Positions 7,410 to 13,212 of a stretch of 13,212 nt of DNA are shown piece after piece; positions within the stretch are counted from its first letter, which is position 1; each line of letters starts with the position of its first letter. The notes under the pieces are model-generated. The model did not search any database. It worked only from the letters and a program-made list of their open reading frames with translations, and was not told the origin of the DNA. A program made the translations under genes and the position numbers. Source of the stretch: Methanosarcinaceae archaeon (lineage in GTDB: Archaea > Halobacteriota > Methanosarcinia > Methanosarcinales > Methanosarcinaceae); the NCBI GenBank assembly GCA_030655675.1, contig JAUSPM010000089.1, positions 1-13,212 of the forward strand. The letters run 5' to 3'.

Positions 7410-7452
7410 TTTTCCTATCAGAATTCCTCGCAGTTTCATCAAATATGCTATG

Positions 7453-7470
7453 TTACTTAAACCTTTTGTG
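7453..7470 (-). promoter_or_regulatory. Candidate mcr operon promoter (BRE/TATA-like)
   Basis: On the - strand CACAAAAGGTTTAAGTAA: a purine-rich BRE-like part followed by a TTTAAGTA TATA-like core (7454-7461). Transcription would begin about 25 bases on, near 7430, giving an mcr leader of roughly 155 bases. It nearly duplicates the motif before mmp10 on the other strand, which strengthens the call. Other TATA-like strings on this strand (around 7531-7538 and 7588-7594) cannot be excluded in such AT-rich DNA. Confidence 0.45.
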
Positions 7471-7708
7471 TCTTTAATGATAATCCATTATAATTAAACA
7501 AATATAATTTGCAGTATTCGTATTCTAGAAATATATAATAATGTATAAAATTACATAGTCTGCACAATTCGCATGAATCTCAATAAACTATAAATAGAAT
7601 GACCATATATTAAAATGTTATAATTGTAAATATACACTTTTTATATAATTAATTTCATTTCCAATTTAATTTTTTACATATAGACCAGTTAGCGCAATTG
7701 CTGCCAAC

Positions 7709-7725
7709 CACAAAAGTTTAAGTAA
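7709..7725 (+). promoter_or_regulatory. Candidate mmp10 promoter (BRE/TATA-like)
   Basis: CACAAAAGTTTAAGTAA on the + strand, with TTTAAGTA at 7717-7724. A start about 25 bases downstream falls near 7747, only a few bases before the ATG at 7753, so the mRNA would be almost leaderless; this fits the lack of a Shine-Dalgarno there. The alternative TTTATATA at 7640-7647 would give a leader of about 80 bases. Confidence 0.4.
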
Positions 7726-7752
7726 TACGTGCATCAAGTACACACGATTGAT

Positions 7753-8988
7753 ATGGAAGTAGTTGCCGATATAGGAGGAAGCCCCGGAGTTGACTGCCGT
7801 GGGTTTTGTAAGTACTGTTATTTTAAAAAAGTAAAAGACGTCCCTGCATTTGGATGTAAATACTGCCTTCCTTTCACAAAAGGATGTGATTACTGCACAC
7901 GCGGTGTCAAGGAATCTTATCCGGGTTTTAAGCCGGTAAAGGTCGTAATGCAGGAAATAGGCCAGGCCGTACATTTCAGTTCAAAAGAAGTAGATAAATT
8001 CACAATAAGCGGTGGTGGGGATGTAAGTTGCTATTCACAACTTAATGAATTGGTTTCCTATCTTTCAAATCAATTCGGCAAACCGATCCACCTCGGATAC
8101 ACAAGCGGTAAAGGTTTCAGTAAGGGCGATGAAGCACAGTTCTTCATTGACAACGGCGTAACAGAAGTATCATTCACCGTATTTGCAACAGACCCACAAC
8201 TCAGAGATAAATATATGCACGATCCTGAGCCGGAAGCATCCCTTCAGGTACTTCGGGATCTTTGTGCACACTGCGAAGTATATGCCGCGATCGTACTCAT
8301 ACCCGGTGTCAACGACGGCGATGTTCTTGAAAAGACCTTAACCGACCTTGAAGAAATGGGCGCCACAGGTGCAATACTCATGCGCTTTGCAAACACACGA
8401 GAAGAAGGTTTGATCCTTGGGAACGCACCCGTCATCGATGGTGTTGCATCCCATACCGTTGAAGAGTTCCAACAGATCGTCCGCGACAGTGCGGCAAAAC
8501 ACAGTTTCAGAGTCACAGGCACGCCTCTTGAAGACCCATTGATCGGCTCACCATTTGCGATTCGCAACGATGACGATGCACTTGCCAAGTTACCCATATT
8601 AACAAAAGAAGCAACCATAATCACAAGCAGCACTGCTGCGCCGCGCCTGAAAGAGATATTCGATAAACTCGGTGGCAGCGTGAATATCGTACCCGTGGAC
8701 AAGGATGTGGCATGTCTTATTACTATAGAAGATGTCGAAGCACTTGACCTATCTAATATTAAGGACACTGTAATTCTCCCGGGTCGGGCCTTTGTTCATG
8801 ATCCCGAAGCCAAAGCAGTACTCTCACGAGATGGTGTTGAAAGGTTTGTGCGTCGGGGAGAAGACACACTCACCGTTGATGGTGAAATGTCGATAGGCAT
8901 GACAAAAGAAGCAGTACTGGAACTTGAAATACAGAGATTTACCGGACTCATTCAACAGATCAATGCGATCGGCCTGCCAATCACATAA
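7753..8988 (+). CDS. mmp10: B12-dependent radical SAM McrA arginine methyltransferase (methanogenesis marker 10)
   Basis: Family members C-methylate an active-site arginine of McrA (Arg285 in M. acetivorans; Arg285 here too), which stabilises MCR. Numbered from ATG 7753 (411 aa): radical-SAM cluster Cys15-x3-Cys19-x2-Cys22; a second CX2C-X6-CX2C set Cys35, Cys38, Cys45 and Cys48 for an extra metal site; TISGGGD at 84-90, the SAM-binding glycine-rich strand; HLGYTSG with Tyr116, probably the unusual cluster-ligand Tyr115 reported for the M. acetivorans enzyme (recollection); VLIPGVNDGD, typical of the radical-SAM barrel; and a C-terminal region from about residue 280 expected to bind cobalamin. 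I chose ATG 7753 because family N-termini begin near here and Tyr116 then aligns within one residue; a GTG at 7729 would add eight residues (MHQVHTID). No clear Shine-Dalgarno precedes either. It lies divergent to its target's operon and its 3' end overlaps polC by 8 bases. Confidence 0.93.
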   Translation: MEVVADIGGSPGVDCRGFCKYCYFKKVKDVPAFGCKYCLPFTKGCDYCTRGVKESYPGFKPVKVVMQEIGQAVHFSSKEVDKFTISGGGDVSCYSQLNELVSYLSNQFGKPIHLGYTSGKGFSKGDEAQFFIDNGVTEVSFTVFATDPQLRDKYMHDPEPEASLQVLRDLCAHCEVYAAIVLIPGVNDGDVLEKTLTDLEEMGATGAILMRFANTREEGLILGNAPVIDGVASHTVEEFQQIVRDSAAKHSFRVTGTPLEDPLIGSPFAIRNDDDALAKLPILTKEATIITSSTAAPRLKEIFDKLGGSVNIVPVDKDVACLITIEDVEALDLSNIKDTVILPGRAFVHDPEAKAVLSRDGVERFVRRGEDTLTVDGEMSIGMTKEAVLELEIQRFTGLIQQINAIGLPIT

Positions 8989-11900
8989 AATCCGACAATC
9001 CCATCTGTTTTGACTTATCGTTCTCAAAAAGCGATTTCATATCATATCCGACAAGTTCGATGCGCTGTCTTGTGTACTCGGACACGTCATAATTTTTTGC
9101 AACCCTCTGGGATACTTCAAGGTATTTCTTGACCGAACCTTCATGAACAGTAAGTATCACCCTCCCGCCACATTTCGGGCAGTTCCCCATCAGTGGAGGT
9201 CGCCGAAATTTCTCACCGCACTTGACGCAACGTGTTCCCTGCCGCGAGAACGCACGCAGGTTTCCGATCATATCAGGCAAAAAGTGTGATGTCAAAACCC
9301 TCTCTGCAACATCCCACACATCTACAGCACGTATCTTCTCCCCAAGGGCAAGTTGTGCATCCATTTTCTCGACCATAGTACCAAGTGTCTTATAAGCACT
9401 GTTCACCGGACCTGCCGCAATGTCCGATGTATCATGTGTGAACATAAAACCATCATACTGCCCCGGAGTTCCCAGTCTTCCACTCACAAGATCCATGATC
9501 TTTTCAAGTTCCTTTGGGTTGGTGTACTTCAAAGTGGCTTCATAGAACTCAAGAGGATACCGCGCACATACATCTATATTATGTGCTTCCTTGTCGACCT
9601 CGCTCGGGTCAAGTCGCGTAGTAAGTACAAGCGGTGCATCCATCTGCCCGCCGCGCTTATCAGGCAAGAACTCGCGCGAGAAGTTGATGAGTCCGTCCAT
9701 TAGTAACATGATACAGTCCTCATCACCATCGCAGTTGCGCCGCTTTGCCGCATGGAAGAACGGATGCGCATAACCAACTGATGCGCCCGTAAAACCCACG
9801 ATTCGCCCAAGTACACCTGCCGAAGTATGTGGCGCAAGCCCCATCACCATCACGCCAACCATATCATCGATCGTTTCGGCGTTGTAATATGGTTCAATCT
9901 TATAATACCTGACAAGCAGGTCATCTATATATTGTGAAATCCTGAGCATATAATCGGCACAGTCGTAGGATATTACGAGATCCTGAACCTTAAGGCACAC
10001 CACCTGAGTATCGCTTGTGAGCGGTTTACCGTGTATGTCTTCACTATATCCAATATTGGTGAGTTGGGCTGCCGTGATACCCAGCTCATCAGGACGTATA
10101 TGGGTCAGCGGAATATCGGACATGTCATATCGAACAGTTCCGTCCTTGAATGTAAACAGGTCGTGTTTTGCCCGTAGAATTCCTTTTTCAAGTGGTTCAG
10201 GAGTTCTGTGTTTGGACATGAGTTTTTTGACACCTTTTAACGAATCTATTGTGGTATCTCGCTCACCCACCTTTTCAAAGGCTTTGTCATAAATGGTTTT
10301 AAAATCGATCTTTTGCATCCGGACTGATGTGGTCTTACGTCCGCATTTTGGACATATCACCTTATTCATTGAAACGCCGCATCGCTGGCAGAACAGTTTG
10401 GGAACCGTAAATTCCCCACAATCGCATCTGGATTCATGTGTTTCTTCCCTACATGCAGGACATATCCGTGTACCGATCTCAACGAGTATCTCTCCAACCT
10501 TGTCGTTCATTTTGGATGTAAAACTTGCGGCAGCTTCAAGTTTTCTGGTATTTCCACCTGTTTCCCCGATCGGGAACAGGGCATGTGGTGCAGGAGACAT
10601 TTTCCGTTTGTCAGATTTCTCAGGTCGCCCCATTCTTGCACCTATGCGCATTGGTGCACGTGCACGAACCACCATTCCGCTCAGGCTGTTAACTGCATCC
10701 AGTGTTGTTTCAGTGTCAAGTTTGTCCCATGTGCGCGCAAGGTTTGTGTCAAGACCAAGACATAGTATGAAAGGCAGGGGTTCACTAACCTGCATTTTTC
10801 CATTCACTACTTTGTGAAGTACAAGCATGTTCTCAAGTAGAATCTTCATACCATTGGAGATTGCCTGTTCATAGGGCAGTTCCAACACGGAATTTTCAGA
10901 ATTGAGTGAACCATGTTCTGACACGAACTCAGCAAGTTGCCGATATTCATCGATCGTGATGTCGTGCCAGAGGTATGTGAACTTTGGATGCAGTGGGATG
11001 CCGAGTGTTTTTGAGATGTCGAGTGCGACCTCTTGAGTCGGGTCTTTTAACGCCTCTTCGTCGATATTTTTGTCACCTGTTGCCATTCCATATTCCTGTA
11101 TCCACCATTCAAAACAATGGGGGGACGGGATAAGCGGATGATTGTTCTCAAGGAAATCCCCATAGTTGATGAGGATCTCACCTATATCTATTATATGTAC
11201 AACCTGTGAATGCAGGGCTTTTGCTTGTTCCACATCATCAATGCGAAGTACATCCCCGGACTTGAGCCTGACAGTTGGTCCTTCAATGGAATCCACTGGC
11301 GCCATGCCTGCGGCTTTTCCGGGGCGCTCTACTTTAAGTTGAGTTCCTGCGGCTATGAAATCGTCCATGATGATCATGCCGGCAGGGCTGATTCCTGCTG
11401 CTGCAAATGATGTATTGCGCGACCTGCCGTAACGTAATCGGAAACCTCCCGGACGCGAGGGATGTGAGAATACGGGGCGCCCTGCGATGAGGTCGCGGAG
11501 ATATTTGTCCTTTGGTTTTATGCCTGCGCCCTCATCTTCATCTTCTCCGGTTTTTGCACCTGCGAGGAATGTGTCGAGCCAGTCCCACCCATCCATCTGG
11601 AGTTTCTTTACATGTTTCTGGATCTTGGGTGCCTTTAGCGCGAGTCCTTCTGCGAGTACGAGCGCCATCCCCCCACGCACTCTGTTGCTTGGAACTCTTT
11701 CAAGGTCACGGTGTCCTTCAACCTCTGCCTCTTCAGTTGGTTCACCGTCAAGACATACCGGGCAGTTCTCTACGATCAATCGAATTTCGTCTTCGGATGG
11801 CATGTACTGGAGATTGGCAACCCTGCGATACACCCCGATCTCCTCAATATAACGCTCAACCTCTTCCTTGCGTGGTTTGTATCTGTCGATCCCAACTCCG

Positions 11901-12403
11901 CGTCGCACATAGTCGCCGACAAGTACGGACAGCGCCTGCGCTGTACCTCCGGCACTGCGGATTGGACCTGCATAAAATATACTGATATATTCTGTTCCGT
12001 CATCATTTTTCGAGATCCTGACACTTTCAATTCCTTCGATGGGTGCTGCAACCACACCTTCTGTGAGCATTGCAACGGCTACCCTGATCGCTGCTTCGAT
12101 GGCTTCCTGTTTTGATCCGAAAGACCCAACATTACCCTCTGCAACGTCTCTCCCGATGGCGAGCGCCGCTTCCTCACGCGACATGGTCTCTTCGAGTATT
12201 CTGATACGCGCTGCAGTACCTTTTACGCCGATAAGGTTCTCAACCCGGTCTGCAAGGTCTTTGGCAAGCGGTATCTCAACATACGGTTTAGGGTCCCGAC
12301 CCCGCGAGCGCGCATCATTTGCAATATCCATTTCGCGCTTGAGTTTGGACTCAAGGTCGTTGAAATATTGATGCATTGATTCGCTTGCTATTAGTTCACC
12401 CAT
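8981..12403 (-). CDS. polC: DNA polymerase D large subunit DP2 (PolD)
   Basis: Catalytic large subunit of the euryarchaeal replicative D-family polymerase; it works with the small exonuclease subunit DP1 (polB), not in this window. At 1140 aa and without an intein it has typical length. Seen: FYAGPIRSAGGTAQALSV (143-160), a DP2 signature; a CPVC pair (Cys214, Cys217); a central zinc-ribbon region with CPAC at 648-651 followed by further CXC/CXXC pairs; catalytic NCDGDED with Asp892 and Asp894; a C-terminal zinc site CVKC...CPKC (Cys1059, 1062, 1075, 1078); and a C-terminal QMGLSDFM, a PCNA-binding PIP-box, ending the protein. The ATG at 12403 has AAGGA ten bases upstream (12414-12418), and the N-terminus aligns with Pyrococcus DP2. 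A TATA-like TATATAAT lies about 50 bases upstream. It is convergent with mmp10; the last 8 bases overlap. Confidence 0.97.
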   Translation of the reverse strand: MGELIASESMHQYFNDLESKLKREMDIANDARSRGRDPKPYVEIPLAKDLADRVENLIGVKGTAARIRILEETMSREEAALAIGRDVAEGNVGSFGSKQEAIEAAIRVAVAMLTEGVVAAPIEGIESVRISKNDDGTEYISIFYAGPIRSAGGTAQALSVLVGDYVRRGVGIDRYKPRKEEVERYIEEIGVYRRVANLQYMPSEDEIRLIVENCPVCLDGEPTEEAEVEGHRDLERVPSNRVRGGMALVLAEGLALKAPKIQKHVKKLQMDGWDWLDTFLAGAKTGEDEDEGAGIKPKDKYLRDLIAGRPVFSHPSRPGGFRLRYGRSRNTSFAAAGISPAGMIIMDDFIAAGTQLKVERPGKAAGMAPVDSIEGPTVRLKSGDVLRIDDVEQAKALHSQVVHIIDIGEILINYGDFLENNHPLIPSPHCFEWWIQEYGMATGDKNIDEEALKDPTQEVALDISKTLGIPLHPKFTYLWHDITIDEYRQLAEFVSEHGSLNSENSVLELPYEQAISNGMKILLENMLVLHKVVNGKMQVSEPLPFILCLGLDTNLARTWDKLDTETTLDAVNSLSGMVVRARAPMRIGARMGRPEKSDKRKMSPAPHALFPIGETGGNTRKLEAAASFTSKMNDKVGEILVEIGTRICPACREETHESRCDCGEFTVPKLFCQRCGVSMNKVICPKCGRKTTSVRMQKIDFKTIYDKAFEKVGERDTTIDSLKGVKKLMSKHRTPEPLEKGILRAKHDLFTFKDGTVRYDMSDIPLTHIRPDELGITAAQLTNIGYSEDIHGKPLTSDTQVVCLKVQDLVISYDCADYMLRISQYIDDLLVRYYKIEPYYNAETIDDMVGVMVMGLAPHTSAGVLGRIVGFTGASVGYAHPFFHAAKRRNCDGDEDCIMLLMDGLINFSREFLPDKRGGQMDAPLVLTTRLDPSEVDKEAHNIDVCARYPLEFYEATLKYTNPKELEKIMDLVSGRLGTPGQYDGFMFTHDTSDIAAGPVNSAYKTLGTMVEKMDAQLALGEKIRAVDVWDVAERVLTSHFLPDMIGNLRAFSRQGTRCVKCGEKFRRPPLMGNCPKCGGRVILTVHEGSVKKYLEVSQRVAKNYDVSEYTRQRIELVGYDMKSLFENDKSKQMGLSDFM

Positions 12404-12447
12404 GAGAGGACAGTCCTTTTTTGTGAGTTGTAATTATGGGGTTTGGG

Positions 12448-12455
12448 ATTATATA
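12448..12455 (-). promoter_or_regulatory. Candidate polC promoter TATA box
   Basis: TATATAAT on the - strand, about 48 bases from the polC ATG, predicts a start near 12425 and a leader of about 22 bases that includes the AAGGA ribosome-binding site. It overlaps the stop codon of the upstream HNH gene (12449-12451), so polC can be transcribed independently of it. Confidence 0.5.
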
Positions 12456-13039
12456 TGTGGTGGTTTTTGCACAAACATATAATCAATAGTTGTCCAAAAT
12501 TCATTAAATGTATCATCCGAATTCTTTTTGAGATAACCATTTACAAATTTCAAAAAATCCGAATCACCCAAGTCTTCATCCAAAAATGGCTCAATTGCTT
12601 TCTTGCGAAAGTCGTTCAATATTCCAATATCCAACTTCAGTTTTTCAATTGTCATTGTTGCCGCATAATCTGATTCATTGGCAGGTTGGATTTTTCCGTC
12701 TGCAGTATAGACAAAACGTCCCTCACAATTCGAATCTAACGGCGAAATCAGAAGATCTTTATCAAACCAATTGTCTTTTAAAACCCCACAATGTCGAGGT
12801 TCTCCTTTTTTCAATTGGTCTTGACAGGAACATAGCATATTTGTGTAATCTAAAGTATCGACAGCCTTGTTGCTTTGAGGATTAAAATGCTCAATATGGG
12901 AGTCATCATCGGTCAATTGACGCTCGCAGTAGCAACAAATAAATCCTTGTTCCTTCATGAGAGAATCTTTTACTTCTCTCTTTTCGGGGTCATTCAAGTA
13001 TTCATAAGTTGGTTGCCAATCATCATTTGCAAGTGCCAC
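12449..13039 (-). CDS. HNH endonuclease of the retron/Septu-associated TIGR02646 type, N-terminus possibly truncated
   Basis: Resembles TIGR02646 proteins, HNH nucleases named by NCBI as putative retron-system nucleases and related to PtuB of the Septu anti-phage system, usually encoded next to an AAA ATPase (PtuA). From the GTG at 13037 it has 196 aa. Seen: ANDDWQPTYEYL (4-15), MKEQGFICCYCERQL (28-42) with Cys35, Cys36 and Cys38, the nuclease core DSHIEHFNPQS (46-56) with His48 and His51, YTNMLCSCQ (65-73) with Asn67, Cys70 and Cys72, then GEPRHC, CEGRFVYTADGKIQP and FWTTIDYMF. The frame stays open upstream to 13111, and the residues added there (IQIQYKNTPSFDEW before GTG) look like the family N-terminus, yet they contain no ATG, GTG or TTG. 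No Shine-Dalgarno precedes the GTG. It is therefore either shortened by 14 or more residues, uses an ATA start at 13079-13081, or is decaying. No ATPase partner is visible before the window ends. Confidence 0.75.
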   Translation of the reverse strand: MALANDDWQPTYEYLNDPEKREVKDSLMKEQGFICCYCERQLTDDDSHIEHFNPQSNKAVDTLDYTNMLCSCQDQLKKGEPRHCGVLKDNWFDKDLLISPLDSNCEGRFVYTADGKIQPANESDYAATMTIEKLKLDIGILNDFRKKAIEPFLDEDLGDSDFLKFVNGYLKKNSDDTFNEFWTTIDYMFVQKPPHI

Positions 13040-13081
13040 CCATTCATCAAAACTGGGAGTATTCTTATATTGTATTTGTAT

Positions 13082-13212
13082 AGATGTAGTATGATGGCTG
13101 CATAAATGTGATTATTCTATCTGAAACTAAAAACAATGCGACCGCCGCCAGGCGGCACGTTCCATACCTACCATCCGTTCGCATTCACAAAATACGCAGT
13201 TTTTATGTGTAG
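13082..13212. repeat. Repeat-like non-coding right edge with GC-rich palindrome
   Basis: Contains the perfect palindrome GCCGCC-A-GGCGGC at 13144-13156 inside a short block clearly richer in G+C than its AT-rich surroundings. A continuous - strand frame of 39 codons (13184 to 13065) begins MRTDGRYGTC and reads through the palindrome into the HNH gene's 5' region; it has no recognised domain. The composition change and hairpin suggest the end of a dispersed element (a transposon terminus, MITE or similar), but no transposase or target duplication is visible before the window ends. Confidence 0.35.

Larger units (their letters stand above)
7274..7752. other. Divergent AT-rich regulatory spacer between mcrB and mmp10
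   Basis: About 480 bases with no credible gene, strongly AT-rich compared with the flanking genes. It holds the mcrB ribosome-binding site, the leader hairpin, two copies of CACAAAAG(G)TTTAAGTAA on opposite strands (7453-7470 and 7709-7725), and several other TATA-like strings, among them TTTATATA at 7640-7647 on the + strand. The AT-rich middle (about 7471-7700) lies between the two candidate promoters and would be the place for shared regulator binding. Confidence 0.7.

Noticed and set aside
7679..7713. Possible tRNA-like segment (GCGCAATTGCTGCCAACCA) near the mmp10 promoter
   Set aside because: No cloverleaf could be drawn: no anticodon stem or T-arm GTTCGA core, and too little length before the gene.
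7729..7752. GTG at 7729 as the mmp10 start, adding eight residues
   Set aside because: Possible, but it has no Shine-Dalgarno, and the family-like N-terminus and Tyr116 alignment favour ATG 7753.
7666..7974. 102-codon - strand frame overlapping the mmp10 start and the mcr spacer
   Set aside because: It runs antisense through the conserved cysteine motifs of mmp10 and into AT-rich spacer; no domain and no plausible start signal.
8244..8768. 174-codon - strand frame inside mmp10
   Set aside because: Antisense shadow of mmp10, with no ribosome-binding site and no recognisable motif.
10293..10817. 174-codon + strand frame inside polC, with similar frames at 11487-11985 and 12039-12371
   Set aside because: Antisense shadows of the long polC frame; Ser/Arg-rich low-information translations with no family resemblance.
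8981..12403. Alternative downstream polC start at Met10 (12374-12376)
   Set aside because: The spacing from the GGGTGA at 12396-12401 would be about 19 bases, too long, and DP2 homologues extend to the upstream ATG.
13065..13184. 39-codon - strand ORF beginning MRTDGRYGTC as a real gene
   Set aside because: No ribosome-binding site or domain; it crosses a palindrome and overlaps the HNH 5' region, so it is better explained as repeat-borne.

Overview
The window comes from a methane-metabolising archaeon of the order Methanosarcinales. The evidence is a complete methyl-coenzyme M reductase operon in the order mcrB-mcrD-mcrC-mcrG-mcrA, an archaeal D-family DNA polymerase large subunit, a methanogen-type thymidylate synthase, a B12-radical-SAM McrA arginine methylase (Mmp10), and archaeal GGTGA/GGAGG ribosome-binding sites. 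The McrA length and sequence fit the Methanosarcinaceae and relatives. I cannot tell from this window whether the cell makes methane or oxidises it (ANME-2/3 type), because MCR serves both directions.

Left part (1-1991, + strand): thyA and aroA are three bases apart and form a small biosynthetic operon (dTMP and chorismate synthesis). A T-rich tract follows aroA. The next 360 bases (1992-2350) are non-coding. They hold a structured repeat-like element with two adjacent hairpins and, at the far end, a perfect hairpin plus T-tract that terminates the opposing mcr operon.

Centre (2351-7273, - strand): mcrBDCGA encodes the three subunits of MCR plus the accessory proteins McrD and McrC. Spacings are tight, and several ribosome-binding sites overlap the preceding stop codon. 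mcrB starts with GTG. Residues for Ni-F430 ligation, catalysis and all the usual McrA modification sites are present. The glutamine normally next to the active-site tyrosine is methionine here.

Divergent from mcr (7753-8988, + strand): mmp10, whose family product methylates an active-site arginine of McrA. The roughly 480-base AT-rich spacer holds the same 17-18 base promoter-like motif, CACAAAAG(G)TTTAAGTAA, once on each strand, pointing towards mcrB and mmp10. This could co-ordinate the enzyme and its modifier.

Right part (8981-13212): polC (DP2, 1140 aa, - strand) overlaps the 3' end of mmp10 by 8 bases. Upstream of polC is an HNH-nuclease gene of the retron/Septu-associated TIGR02646 type. 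Its family-like N-terminus continues upstream of the first usable start codon, so it looks start-less or truncated. The window ends in a palindrome-bearing, repeat-like stretch that may have caused this. No intein, CRISPR array, tRNA, rRNA or intact transposase was seen. The core of the window is known methanoarchaeal biology; the least explained items are the shared divergent promoter motif, the two repeat-like intergenic elements, the Met variant in McrA and the decapitated HNH gene.
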